NCBI GenBank assembly: GCA_023458315.1
Contig: JAEXAH010000016.1
Coordinates: 32,844 to 96,843 of the forward strand
Direction of reading: 5' to 3'
Source of the DNA: Pseudomonadota bacterium
Lineage (GTDB): Bacteria; Pseudomonadota; Alphaproteobacteria; Rhodospirillales; Magnetospirillaceae
Length of the DNA stretch: 64,000 bases
Shown: piece after piece, positions 51,771 to 60,663 of the stretch
How the letters are laid out: each line of letters opens with the position of its first letter
Numbering within the stretch: position 1 is the stretch's first letter
Position numbers and translations under genes: made by a program
The notes under the pieces: model-generated
Databases searched by the model: none
What the model was told of the DNA's origin: nothing
The model's input: only the letters and a program-made list of their open reading frames with translations

Positions 51771-52475
51771 ATGCTTCGCCGCCTGTGGCCGTGGGCCTTG
51801 GCGCTGCTGCTGGCGGCGCCGCTGATCGCCTTTCCCGCCATCGACATCACGGTGTCGTCGTGGTTCTACGACCCGATCGCCCGCTTTTTTCCGGCCCGCA
51901 TCGCGCCCTTTCCCGAATGGGTGCGGCGCGACATGCCCGACCTGCTGTTCGGCGGCGTGGCGGTGATGGTGGTGCTGTGGCTGGCCGGCGAGGCGCTGCG
52001 TCGCCCGCTGCTGGGGGTGACGCGGCGGGTGGCGCTGTTCCTGCTGCTCAGTCTGGCCGTCGGCCCCGGGCTGGTGGTCAACGTGGTGTTCAAGGACAAT
52101 TGGGGGCGGCCGCGCCCGTCCACCATTCAGGAATTCAACGGCCCCAACACCTATGTGCGACCGCTGGTGCCGTCGCGGCAATGCGACGACAATTGCTCGT
52201 TCGCCTCGGGCCACGGCGCGCTGGGGTTCTGGGCGGTGGCGCCCGCGCTTTTGGCGCCGCGCCGCTGGCGCCGCGCCGCCCTGGGCGCCGCCCTGGGCTT
52301 CGGCGCGATGGTCGGCGCGGTGCGCATCATGCAGGGCGGGCATTTCCTGTCGGACGTGGTGGCCTCGGCCTTTATCACCATCGGTATAAGCGTGGCCCTG
52401 TACAACCGGATGATTCGGCCGGGAAAAGCCCCGTCACCGAAAAATAATCCACGGAATCCGTCCGAGTCGCCGTAA
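51771..52475 (+). CDS. PAP2-family lipid phosphatase (LpxE-like)
   Basis: This membrane phosphatase of 234 residues has the three PAP2 motifs: KDNWGRPRP (K-x6-RP), CSFASGHGALGF (SGH), and RIMQGGHFLSDVVAS (R-x5-H-x3-D), so the active site is complete. Several hydrophobic helices surround them. It starts 2 bases after the ArnT-like gene. Together with lptG it suggests dephosphorylation of lipid A or of the polyprenyl carrier. It is followed by a 128-base leader of the cold-shock gene. Confidence 0.88.
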   Translation: MLRRLWPWALALLLAAPLIAFPAIDITVSSWFYDPIARFFPARIAPFPEWVRRDMPDLLFGGVAVMVVLWLAGEALRRPLLGVTRRVALFLLLSLAVGPGLVVNVVFKDNWGRPRPSTIQEFNGPNTYVRPLVPSRQCDDNCSFASGHGALGFWAVAPALLAPRRWRRAALGAALGFGAMVGAVRIMQGGHFLSDVVASAFITIGISVALYNRMIRPGKAPSPKNNPRNPSESP

Positions 52476-52603
52476 GGCCCTAGGCGAGGGCCGAGTCTTC
52501 AGGTAATGATATTGGTTCAAACCGGTCTTGGCGGCATTCGGCAAGGTGCTGGGCGCCACGCGCGGGTGCGCGGGGTAATTTTTTTCTACGACGAGAACGA
52601 CAC
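52476..52603 (+). promoter_or_regulatory. Leader of the cold-shock protein gene
   Basis: This gap begins with a small hairpin (GGCCCTAGGCGAGGGCC) and ends with GCGCGGGTGCGCGGGGTAAT and a seven-T run just 20 bases before the cold-shock ORF. Long structured leaders are usual for cold-shock genes, and the T-run after a GC-rich stretch could be an attenuator. A promoter cannot be assigned with confidence. Confidence 0.35.
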
Positions 52604-53236
52604 ATGGCATGGAACCGAGATAATCATGGCAGCCGCTCGCGCGATCGCGGTCGGCGGGACGACTTTGGCGGCGACTTCGGCGGTGGCGGTTACGAGCAGC
52701 CGCGCGCGCCCCGTATGCCGAGCTTCGATCGCCACCAGGTGACCCAGGCGAACGTGACCGCCACGGTGAAGTGGTTCAATGCCTCGAAGGGCTTCGGCTT
52801 CGTCGCCCCGTCCGATGGCACCCCGGACGCCTTCCTGCACATCTCCGCCCTCGAGCGCGCTGGCATGACCCAGATCGCCGAAGGCGCCACCATCGTCTGC
52901 GATCTGGGCCAGGGCAACCGTGGCCCGCAGGTCGTGGTCGTGCATGAAGTGGACAGCTCCACCGCGACCCCGCGCGCCCCGCGCGCCGGCGGCCCCGGCG
53001 CTGGCGGCGGCTTCGACCGCGGCCCGACCGAGACCGTCGAGGGCGTGGTGAAGTTCTTCTCGGCCGAGAAGGGCTTCGGCTTCGTCCAGACCGACATCGG
53101 CGGCAAGGATGTGTTCGTGCACATCAAGGCCCTCGAGCGTTCGGGCATCAAGGCCCTGGAAAGCGGTCAGCGCGTGCGCGTGACCACCACCCAGGGTCAG
53201 AAGGGCCCGCAGGCCGATACCGTCGCCATCATCTAA
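52604..53236 (+). CDS. Cold-shock protein with two CSD domains
   Basis: This nucleic-acid-binding protein of 210 residues has an Arg/Gly-rich N-terminal tail (RDNHGSRSRDRGRRDDFGGD), a first cold-shock domain (about 53-117: TVKWFNASKGFGFVAPSDGTPDAFLHISALE) and, after a Gly/Pro linker, a second one (about 143-210: GVVKFFSAEKGFGFVQTDIGGKDVFVHIKALE). RNP1 and RNP2 motifs are intact in both. Two-domain forms are typical of alphaproteobacteria. A terminator follows the stop. Confidence 0.95.
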   Translation: MAWNRDNHGSRSRDRGRRDDFGGDFGGGGYEQPRAPRMPSFDRHQVTQANVTATVKWFNASKGFGFVAPSDGTPDAFLHISALERAGMTQIAEGATIVCDLGQGNRGPQVVVVHEVDSSTATPRAPRAGGPGAGGGFDRGPTETVEGVVKFFSAEKGFGFVQTDIGGKDVFVHIKALERSGIKALESGQRVRVTTTQGQKGPQADTVAII

Positions 53237-53264
53237 GGCGAAGGTTTCCTGCCTTTTCCTGTCC

Positions 53265-53286
53265 CCGCCCGGGCTGGCCCGGGCGG
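53265..53286 (+). repeat. GC-rich hairpin after the cold-shock gene
   Basis: CCGCCCGGGC and GCCCGGGCGG pair perfectly around two bases. It lies 29 bases after the stop and may assist termination with the next hairpin. Confidence 0.6.
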
Positions 53287-53303
53287 AGTGACGGGCGTGA
53301 CGA

Positions 53304-53350
53304 ACGGGATCGCACCGCCGGTATTCACCGGTGGGCGGTCCCGTTTTTCT
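53304..53350 (+). terminator. Terminator of the cold-shock gene
   Basis: ACGGGATCGCACCGCCGGT pairs, with small bulges, with ACCGGTGGGCGGTCCCGT and is followed by TTTTTCTTTT. It is the clearest terminator for the cold-shock transcript. Confidence 0.85.
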
Positions 53351-53390
53351 TTTGGCTCTTCGCGATTGGCGGGAATGCGGCGGGCAATTT

Positions 53391-53519
53391 TCCCCAGCAA
53401 CACGGACGACACGGATGGCGGCTGCGCCGCCCGCGGACGACACGGACAAAATTTGTTTTCTTGTCCGTGCGGTCCGTGGCCCGCCCTGGCGGGCGTTCGT
53501 GATGCCCGTGTTGCGGGGA
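53391..53519. repeat. Long inverted repeat with CAACACGG arms
   Basis: TCCCCAGCAACACGG (53391-53405) pairs with CCGTGTTGCGGGGA (53506-53519). Inside, ACGGACGACACGGAT and GACACGGACAAAA pair with TTGTCCGTGCGGTCCGTG. It belongs to the ACACGGA family seen at 18595 and 37373 and fills the convergent gap before the DctP gene. Confidence 0.75.
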
Positions 53520-53531
53520 ACCGTCGCCGCC

Positions 53532-54551
53532 CTATCGCGCCGCCGCCGTGGCGGCGTTCAGGCGGGCCAGCCAGGGCGGGCCGTCGGCGCCGATCTCGGC
53601 CAGCACCGCCTGTTCCACCGGTGGGCGCAGGGCGTCCTTGAAGGCGGCGCGCTGTTTGACGGTCAGCGTGGCGATGGTCATGCGCTTGCCCAGGCCGCCG
53701 GTGCCCTGGTCCGATCGGCGCAGGGACAGCGCCAGCGCCTGGGCGCGGGCGCGGCTGGCCCGCGCCGCCTGTTCCACCACCCGGCGGTCGTCGTCGGACA
53801 GGGCGGCCAGCGCCGCCTTGTTGAACAGCCAGACATAGGGAACGTACAGGTGGTCGGTCAGGGTGGCGAAATGCTGCACCCGGTCGAAACCGCGCGCCAG
53901 CACCATGGCGGGCGGGCTCATCTGGCCGTCCACGCTGCCGGCCGCCAGGGCGGCCAGTTCCTCGCGCGAGGACACGCGGATGGGGCTGGCGCCGACGGCG
54001 CGGATCATGGCCTCCAGCGGTTTCGATCCGGGAATGGCGCGCAGACGCAGGCCCCACATCTCCTCGGGGCTGGCCACCGGGCGGTCGGAATTGGTCAGGA
54101 TGTGAAAGCCGGGCGGGCTGACGAAGCCCAGCAGATGCAGTTTGGTGCGCGCCGCCATGTCGTCGGCCAGCGCCTGCCCGAACGGCCCGTCCAGCACCCG
54201 CGCCGCCTGTTCCAGACTGGTGAAGGCATAGGGCAGTTGCAGCAACGACAGCGGCTTGTGCACCGGGGTGACGCCGCCCAGGGTGACAAGGGCGCTGTGG
54301 ATCACCCCTTTTTCCACCAGGGCGGTGGTGTCGCGGTTGCCGCCGGTGACGCCGTCGGCCAGGATCTCGACCCGCAGCCGTCCATTGGACAGGCGGGCGA
54401 CCTGGGCGCGGAATTCCTCGGCGGCGGCGGCGGCGGTATCGCCGCCGGGATCGTGGCGCTGGGCGTGGGCCAGCAGGATGCGCAGCGGCTCGGCCGCCCC
54501 GGCGGGAACCGCCAGCAAAGCCAGCGCCGCGATGATCAGGAAACGGAACAT
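53532..54551 (-). CDS. TRAP-type DctP solute-binding protein without adjacent permease
   Basis: This periplasmic protein of 339 residues has a signal peptide (MFRFLIIAALALLAVPAGA) and the DctP fold: FRAQVARLSNGRLRVEIL, LGFVSPPGFHILTNSDRPVASPEEM, and GLRLRAIPGSKPLEAMIRAVGASP with the conserved ligand-binding Arg. DctP proteins normally feed a DctQM permease; none is adjacent. It follows a Cache-domain adenylate cyclase by 8 bases on the same strand. An alternative ATG at 54563 overlaps the cyclase stop (ATGA), but GAGG before 54551 favours the shorter form. It may present a ligand to the cyclase. Confidence 0.9.
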   Translation of the reverse strand: MFRFLIIAALALLAVPAGAAEPLRILLAHAQRHDPGGDTAAAAAEEFRAQVARLSNGRLRVEILADGVTGGNRDTTALVEKGVIHSALVTLGGVTPVHKPLSLLQLPYAFTSLEQAARVLDGPFGQALADDMAARTKLHLLGFVSPPGFHILTNSDRPVASPEEMWGLRLRAIPGSKPLEAMIRAVGASPIRVSSREELAALAAGSVDGQMSPPAMVLARGFDRVQHFATLTDHLYVPYVWLFNKAALAALSDDDRRVVEQAARASRARAQALALSLRRSDQGTGGLGKRMTIATLTVKQRAAFKDALRPPVEQAVLAEIGADGPPWLARLNAATAAAR

Positions 54552-54559
54552 GGCGGGCC

Positions 54560-56656
54560 TCATTTGCTGGCGAAGCGCAGGGCGCCGTCCCAATCGGCGG
54601 CGGGCGGCCGGGTGCGGAAGGCGCGGGCGTGGTCGCGGAACAGCCGGGCGGCGGCATCGTCGGGCCGCGCCGTGACGCAGGCGGCGAAGGCGGTTTCGGC
54701 GGCGCCCCAGTCGCGGGCCGTCCAGGCCGCCCAGGCGACGTGCCATTGCGCCAGACCGGGCGCGACATCGCCCGCCGCCCCCAGCAATTCATAGACCGGC
54801 AGCGGAATCGAGGCGCCGACCACCACCACCGGTCCGAACGGCCGCAGCAGGAAGCGGTCGCCCACCGCCTCGGCCACCGGCTGCGTCACCAGCAATTCGG
54901 TGCCGAATTGCTTGTTCAGGCCCTCGACCCGCGACGCCAGGTTCACCATGGCGCCCAGCGCCGTGTATTGCATGCGGTCGCTGGACCCCACGTTGCCGAC
55001 CATGGCGGTGCCGGTGTGCAGCCCCATGCGGGTGCGCAACGCCGGACCGCCCGCCCGGCCCAGCACCCCGGCGGCGGCGCGGCAGGCCAGCATGGCGCGG
55101 CAGGCGTTGGCCACATGGTCGGGATCGGCCACCGGGGCATTCCACATGGCCATGACCGCGTCGCCGATGAATTTGTCGATGGTGCCGCCATGGCCGTGGA
55201 TGGCCTGGGACATGGCATCGAAATAATCGGACAGCCAGTGCAGCACCTGCTCGGGCTCCATGGCTTCCGAGGCGGCGGTGAACCCGGCCAGATCGGTGAA
55301 CATCACCGTCAGCGGCCGCCGTTCGCCGCCGATGCCGGTGCCCGCGCCCGAACGGATGATGTCGGCCACCAGGCTTTTCGGCACATAGGTGCCGAAACTG
55401 GCCAGCCCGGCCTTCATGTTGCCCAGCGCCTCGGCCAGCCGGTCGACCTCCTGCACCGGGCTGCGCACCTGGATGGGGCCGTCCAGTTCGAAGCGGCGGA
55501 TGCGCTCGGTCTCGCCGATCAGGGCGTGGATCGGCCGCGCCAGCACCCGCGACACCGCGACGATGCCCAGGGTCGCCAGCACCACGAAACCCAGGCCGAT
55601 GGCCAGGATGGTCAGGCTGGCGCGTTTCAGCGGGCCGATGAAATCGTCCTCGGCCGCCACCACGCCCACCGTCCAGCGGCGGCCGAAATGATCGGGGAAC
55701 GGCTGGAAGCGGGCCAGCCAGACCTGATTGTCCACCGTGACCGACAATTGTTCGGCACCGTGGCCGCGCCACGCCCGCACCGCCGCCGCCACCGGCGGGT
55801 CGGCCACCTCGGCGCCGTGCACCAGGGCGACCTTGCCGTCTTTTTCCACCACCGACCGCGCCATGTCGGGATAGCCGATCAACTGGCCGTTCTCGTCCAG
55901 GATGAAGGTGGTTCCGGCGCTGCCGACCTTTTGCCCGCGCAGGAAATCGGCCAGCGACGACATGGAGACGTCGGCGCCGAACACGCCGATGCGCACACCA
56001 TCCTCGGTGGTCAGGCGGCGTGACAGGGTGAAGCCGGGGCGGCCGGTGCCGCTGAACACATAGACGCCCGAGCCCGCCACGCCGTCGGCGCCGATGGCGG
56101 CGGCGTACCATGGCCGCTTGCGCGGGTCATAGACCGGGTCGGCGCGTTCGATGCGCAGCACCTTGCCCCAGGACGCCAGATACAGATGGGTGTCGCGCCG
56201 TTCGCCGGTCGAGGATTCGATGGTGCGGATGACCCATTTCGCCTCGGGCGGCGGGCGGGCGCCGTGCGGGCCGAACCGCTCGGCGCCGGGCGGCAGGCGG
56301 ATTACCTGAAAGAAGTCGCCGTCCTCGTGCAGCCCGAAATACAGGCTGTAGGCGGCGGGCATGCGCGCCAATTCCTCCAGCAGCGGCCGCAACGTCTCGG
56401 GGCGGCGCAGCGCCTCTTGCTGGGCATGGGCGAAGGCGGCCGACAATTCCACGGCGTTGGACAAATCGCCCACCAGCCCGGTGACGGCCAGCGTCGCCTC
56501 GCGCGCCGCCAGTTCCATCACCTGCCCGGCGGTGTTCTGCGCCAGCCGCACATTCTGGCGGAACAGCAGGGTGATCATGACCACGGTCAGCGGCACCACC
56601 ACCGCCAGGAACAGCACGGCGATGCCGACGCGCAGCCGGATCCGGATTCTCGACAC
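54560..56656 (-). CDS. Membrane adenylate cyclase with dCache and HAMP domains
   Basis: This transmembrane class III cyclase has 698 residues. From a GTG start: helix 11-33, a periplasmic dCache domain (about 40-340) with the YDPRKRPWYAAA motif, helix about 348-370, HAMP to about 425, then the cyclase domain with Asp455, Asp499, Lys495, Thr565, Asn572 and Arg576. Lys plus Thr at the purine site marks class IIIb adenylate cyclases. A C-terminal helical tail of about 90 residues follows. An ATG at 56725 would add 23 residues that look non-coding. It lies between a response regulator and a DctP protein in one operon. Confidence 0.92.
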   Translation of the reverse strand: MSRIRIRLRVGIAVLFLAVVVPLTVVMITLLFRQNVRLAQNTAGQVMELAAREATLAVTGLVGDLSNAVELSAAFAHAQQEALRRPETLRPLLEELARMPAAYSLYFGLHEDGDFFQVIRLPPGAERFGPHGARPPPEAKWVIRTIESSTGERRDTHLYLASWGKVLRIERADPVYDPRKRPWYAAAIGADGVAGSGVYVFSGTGRPGFTLSRRLTTEDGVRIGVFGADVSMSSLADFLRGQKVGSAGTTFILDENGQLIGYPDMARSVVEKDGKVALVHGAEVADPPVAAAVRAWRGHGAEQLSVTVDNQVWLARFQPFPDHFGRRWTVGVVAAEDDFIGPLKRASLTILAIGLGFVVLATLGIVAVSRVLARPIHALIGETERIRRFELDGPIQVRSPVQEVDRLAEALGNMKAGLASFGTYVPKSLVADIIRSGAGTGIGGERRPLTVMFTDLAGFTAASEAMEPEQVLHWLSDYFDAMSQAIHGHGGTIDKFIGDAVMAMWNAPVADPDHVANACRAMLACRAAAGVLGRAGGPALRTRMGLHTGTAMVGNVGSSDRMQYTALGAMVNLASRVEGLNKQFGTELLVTQPVAEAVGDRFLLRPFGPVVVVGASIPLPVYELLGAAGDVAPGLAQWHVAWAAWTARDWGAAETAFAACVTARPDDAAARLFRDHARAFRTRPPAADWDGALRFASK

Positions 56657-56734
56657 GATATTCCCACCCTGATACCCACACCCGCCATGAGGGTACAGGC
56701 TGTGCGCCGCCCATACAATCGGCATAACACCCGA

Positions 56735-57133
56735 TCACAGGCGGTGGGCGGCGGCTCCGGCCAGGTGGCCCTGGACCAGCGACAGCAGACGGCGCCAGTC
56801 GCAAGGCTTGGTCAGATAATCGTCGGCCCCGGCGTGCATGCCCACCGCCAGATCGCCCGCCAGCCCGTGCGAGGTCAGCATGATGATGGCCAGATCCAGG
56901 CCATGGCGGCGGCGCAATTCCTCGGCCAGCACGAAACCGTCGTCGCCCGGCATCTCCACGTCCAGGATGACCACGCGCGGCCGTTGGCGTTCCAGCAGAT
57001 CCCACATCTCGCCGCCATGGGCGCAGGTGGCCGCCGTCAGTCCGAATTTTCGCATCAGCACGGTGATCACCGCCCGCGTGGTCGGGTCGTCATCCACCGC
57101 CAGGACATCAAGGGGACGCTGCATCAGCGTCAT
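56735..57133 (-). CDS. Single-domain response regulator
   Basis: This receiver-only protein of 132 residues has Asp14-Asp15-Asp16 in LAVDDDPTT, phospho-acceptor Asp58 (VVILDVEMPGDDG), Thr87 and Lys109 (DDYLTKPCDW). With no output domain it must act by protein contact. GGGAG precedes the ATG at 57131-57133; the longer ORF start is poorer. It is first in the operon with the Cache cyclase and DctP genes and may adjust the cyclase or a kinase coded elsewhere. Confidence 0.92.
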   Translation of the reverse strand: MTLMQRPLDVLAVDDDPTTRAVITVLMRKFGLTAATCAHGGEMWDLLERQRPRVVILDVEMPGDDGFVLAEELRRRHGLDLAIIMLTSHGLAGDLAVGMHAGADDYLTKPCDWRRLLSLVQGHLAGAAAHRL

Positions 57134-57330
57134 GGTCGGGTCTCCCTGTTTCACGGCGGAAGACTATCACTTTCGTATGAACAGGGAATTGCATCGACAT
57201 GAACGGACAGCAAAGAAAGTGCGCAGCGTCAGCACAAAATATGTGCAGAAAAAATCATGCTCAATCTTTGAGCTATATCCGGCGAATGTGGTAGCCTTTG
57301 CGCCGGGATCGAACCGCCTCCGGGGAAAGC

Positions 57331-60300
57331 ATGGGCATTCGCGTCAAGCTGCGTCACACCACCCGCTACACCTATGACCGCCCGGTCGGCCTGTCGCCGC
57401 AGGTGGTGCGCCTGCGCCCGGCGCCGCATGCGCGCACGCCGGTTCTGTCCTATTCCCTGAACGTCGAGCCCAAGCCGCATTTCATCAACTGGCAGCAGGA
57501 CCCGCAAAGCAACTGGCTGGCGCGGCTGGTGTTCCCGGACAAGACCACCGAATTCGTGGTGGACGTGGACCTGGTGGCCGACATGTCGGTGGTCAATCCG
57601 TTCGATTTCTTCCTGGAGCCGTCGGCCGAGAACTTCCCCTTCCAGTACGACGCATCGCTGGACCACGAACTGAAGCCGTTCCTGCTGAGGGACGAGGCCG
57701 GGCCGCTGCTGCGCGCCTTTGTCGACAGCATCGCCACCGACCCGCCCATGCAGACCACCAATTTCCTGGTGGCGCTGAACCAGCGCCTGCAAAGCGAGAT
57801 CAGCTATACCATCCGCATGGAACCGGGCGTGCAGACGCCGGAACAGACCTTGTCCCTGCGCTCGGGCTCGTGCCGCGACAGCGCGTGGCTGCTGGTGCAG
57901 GTGCTGCGGCATCTGGGGCTGGCGGCGCGCTTCGTCTCGGGCTACCTGATCCAACTGGTGCCCGACGTCAAGGCGTTGGACGGCCCGGTGGGTGCCGCCG
58001 AGGATTTCACCGATCTGCACGCCTGGACCGAGGTCTATCTGCCCGGCGCCGGTTGGATCGGCCTGGACCCCACCTCGGGCCTGCTGACCGGCGAGGGCCA
58101 TATCCCGCTGGCCGCCAGCCCCGACCCCAGCAGCGCCGCCCCCATCACCGGCGCGGTGGACCCGTGCGAAGTCACTTTCGGCCACCACATGCAGGTGATC
58201 CGGGTCGAGGAAACCCCGCGCGTCACCAAGCCCTACACCGACGAACAATGGGCCGACATCCTGGCCCTGGGTGACGCGGTGGACGGGCGGCTGAGGGCGG
58301 GCGACGTGCGTCTGACCCAGGGCGGTGAACCCACCTTCGTCTCGGCCTTGGACATGGATGCCGAGGAATGGAACGTCTCGGCGGTGGGACCGACCAAGCG
58401 CGCCTATGCCGACCAACTGATCCGCCGCCTGCGCGACCGCTTCGCCCCCGGCGCGCTGATCACCTATGGCCAGGGCAAATGGTATCCCGGCGAAAGCCTG
58501 CCGCGCTGGGCGTTCTCGCTGATCTGGCGCGAGGATGGCGACCCGGTGTGGGAAAACCCAGCCCTGATCGCGTCCGAGGACATCGACCACCATCCGGATT
58601 CCGAAACCGCCGCCCATTTCACCAGCCTGCTGGCCCATAATTTGGGCGTCGATCCCGCCTATGCCAATCCGGCCTTCGAAGACCCGGTGCATTACCTGCT
58701 GCGCGAACAGGCGCTGCCGCTGAACGTCGATCCCGAGGACAGCAAGCTGGCCGATCCCGAGGAACGAAGCCGTCTGGCGCGGGTGTTCCGTCAGGGATTG
58801 GGCAAGCCGGTGGGCATGGTTCTGCCGTTGCAGCCGTGGCAGGCCCAGGACGGCCACCGCTGGATCACCGGGCCGTGGCCGACCCGCGACGGCCGCCTGC
58901 TGGTCATTCCCGGCGATTCGCCGCTGGGCTTTCGCCTGCCGCTGGACTCGCTGCCGTATATCGCGGCGGGCGATTATCCCTATCATTGCGAACGCGACCC
59001 CATGGAAAAGCGGCCGCCGCTGCCGCGCCGCCAGCACGGCATGACCAGCCGGGTGCCGGGCAGTGCCACCCCGGCGGCGGTGCAGATCGGCCAAAGCGCC
59101 GGGCTGCATCTGCGCCCGCGCCAGACGCTGCAAGGCATGGTGTCGGACAATGTGCGCACGGCGCTGACGGTGCAGCCGCGCGAGGGCCGTCTGAACATCT
59201 TCCTGCCGCCGGTGGAAACCGCCGAGCAATACCTGGATCTGGTGGCGGCGGTGGAAGTCACGGCGGCGCAATTGTCCGTGCCGGTGCGGCTGGAGGGCTA
59301 TCCGCCGCCGCACGACCATCGCCTGAAGGTGCTGAAGGTGACGCCCGATCCCGGCGTCATCGAAGTCAACGTGCAGCCGGTGGAATCGTGGCGCCATCTG
59401 GTGCACGACACCGAGACGCTGTACGAGGAAGCCCATCAGTGCCGCCTGGGCACCGAAAAGTTCATGACCGACGGCCGCCATGTGGGCACCGGCGGCGGCA
59501 ACCACATGGTGCTGGGCGGCGCCACCCCCGCCGACAGCCCGTTCCTGCGCCGTCCCGATCTGCTGGGCAGCCTGATCCGCTTCTGGCAGAACCACCCCAG
59601 CCTGTCCTATCTGTTCTCGGGCCTGTTCATCGGCCCGACCAGCCAGCATCCGCGCGTGGACGAAGGCCGCGACGATTTCCTGTACGAGATGGAAATCGCG
59701 CTCGGGCAATTGCCGCCCAAGGGCCGCGACTGCCCGCCCTGGCTGGTGGACCGGGTGCTGCGCAACGTGCTGGTGGACGTCACCGGCAATACCCACCGCA
59801 CCGAAATCAGCATCGACAAGCTGTATTCCCCCGACGGCCCCACCGGCCGCCTGGGTCTGGTGGAATTCCGCGCCTTCGAGATGCCGCCCCATGCCCGCAT
59901 GAGCCTGGTGCAGCAATTGCTGCTGCGCGCCCTGATCGCCCGGTTCTGGGACGAACCCTATACGGCGCCGCTGGTGCGGTTCGGCAGCGCGCTGCGCGAC
60001 CGCTTCATGCTGCCGCACTGGCTGGAGCAGGATTTCCGCGAGGTGCTGGAGTGGCTGGCGCTGGGCGGCATCCGCTTTGATCCGGCATGGTTCGCCCCCC
60101 ATCTGGAATTCCGCTTCCCGCTGGTGGGCGAGGTGCAGCACGCGGGCATGCGGCTGGAACTGCGCAACGCGCTGGAACCGTGGCATGTGCTGGGCGAGGA
60201 ACCCGGCGCGGGCGGCACCGTGCGCTATGTGGATTCGTCGGTGGAGCGGGTGCAGGTCAAGCTGTTCAACCGCGTCGGCGACCGTTACCTGATCACCTGC

Positions 60301-60654
60301 AACCGGGTGCCGGTGCCGCTGGTCGCCACCGGCACCGCCGGGGAAAGCGTGGCCGGGGTGCGGTATCGCGCGTGGTGGCCCGCCGCCTGCCTGCATCCCG
60401 GCATCGGCGTGCATTCGCCGCTGGTGTTCGACATGGTCGATACCTGGACCGGGGCCAGCGTCGGCGGCTGCACCTATCACGTCGCCCATCCCGGCGGGCG
60501 CAATTACGACACCTTCCCGGTCAATTCCTACGAGGCCGAGGCCCGGCGCCGCGCCCGTTTCTTCCCGTTCGGCCACAGCCATGGCCGTCTGGAGCCGCTT
60601 GCGGCGCGGCTGCATCCGGATTACCCCAATACCTTGGATTTGCGGCTACAGTAG
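57331..60654 (+). CDS. Transglutaminase-like domain fused to DUF2126 putative amidoligase
   Basis: This 1107-residue protein begins with a bacterial transglutaminase N-terminal domain (RVKLRHTTRYTYDRPVGLSPQ), followed by a papain-like core with Cys181 (RSGSCRDSAWLLVQVLRHLG), His230 and Asp246 (DLHAWTEVYLP, WIGLDPTSG). From about residue 290 to the end lies a DUF2126 region (VRLTQGGEPTFVSALDM..., THRTEISIDKLYSPD, GRLGLVEFRAFEMPPH), predicted in the literature to be a glutamine-synthetase-like amidoligase. So one chain may both break and make amide bonds. It leads a three-gene operon. The substrate is unknown; the domains are clear. Confidence 0.93.
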   Translation: MGIRVKLRHTTRYTYDRPVGLSPQVVRLRPAPHARTPVLSYSLNVEPKPHFINWQQDPQSNWLARLVFPDKTTEFVVDVDLVADMSVVNPFDFFLEPSAENFPFQYDASLDHELKPFLLRDEAGPLLRAFVDSIATDPPMQTTNFLVALNQRLQSEISYTIRMEPGVQTPEQTLSLRSGSCRDSAWLLVQVLRHLGLAARFVSGYLIQLVPDVKALDGPVGAAEDFTDLHAWTEVYLPGAGWIGLDPTSGLLTGEGHIPLAASPDPSSAAPITGAVDPCEVTFGHHMQVIRVEETPRVTKPYTDEQWADILALGDAVDGRLRAGDVRLTQGGEPTFVSALDMDAEEWNVSAVGPTKRAYADQLIRRLRDRFAPGALITYGQGKWYPGESLPRWAFSLIWREDGDPVWENPALIASEDIDHHPDSETAAHFTSLLAHNLGVDPAYANPAFEDPVHYLLREQALPLNVDPEDSKLADPEERSRLARVFRQGLGKPVGMVLPLQPWQAQDGHRWITGPWPTRDGRLLVIPGDSPLGFRLPLDSLPYIAAGDYPYHCERDPMEKRPPLPRRQHGMTSRVPGSATPAAVQIGQSAGLHLRPRQTLQGMVSDNVRTALTVQPREGRLNIFLPPVETAEQYLDLVAAVEVTAAQLSVPVRLEGYPPPHDHRLKVLKVTPDPGVIEVNVQPVESWRHLVHDTETLYEEAHQCRLGTEKFMTDGRHVGTGGGNHMVLGGATPADSPFLRRPDLLGSLIRFWQNHPSLSYLFSGLFIGPTSQHPRVDEGRDDFLYEMEIALGQLPPKGRDCPPWLVDRVLRNVLVDVTGNTHRTEISIDKLYSPDGPTGRLGLVEFRAFEMPPHARMSLVQQLLLRALIARFWDEPYTAPLVRFGSALRDRFMLPHWLEQDFREVLEWLALGGIRFDPAWFAPHLEFRFPLVGEVQHAGMRLELRNALEPWHVLGEEPGAGGTVRYVDSSVERVQVKLFNRVGDRYLITCNRVPVPLVATGTAGESVAGVRYRAWWPAACLHPGIGVHSPLVFDMVDTWTGASVGGCTYHVAHPGGRNYDTFPVNSYEAEARRRARFFPFGHSHGRLEPLAARLHPDYPNTLDLRLQ

Positions 60655-60663
60655 GGGCACGAC

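Noticed and set aside
53237..53531. tRNA or small gene in the largest gene-free gap
   Set aside because: The gap is filled by two terminator-type hairpins and a long inverted repeat. No cloverleaf or ribosome site with a convincing frame was seen.
57229..60615. A 1128-codon antisense frame under the transglutaminase-DUF2126 gene
   Set aside because: It is a codon-bias shadow with no recognisable motif, while the plus-strand frame has full catalytic motifs.
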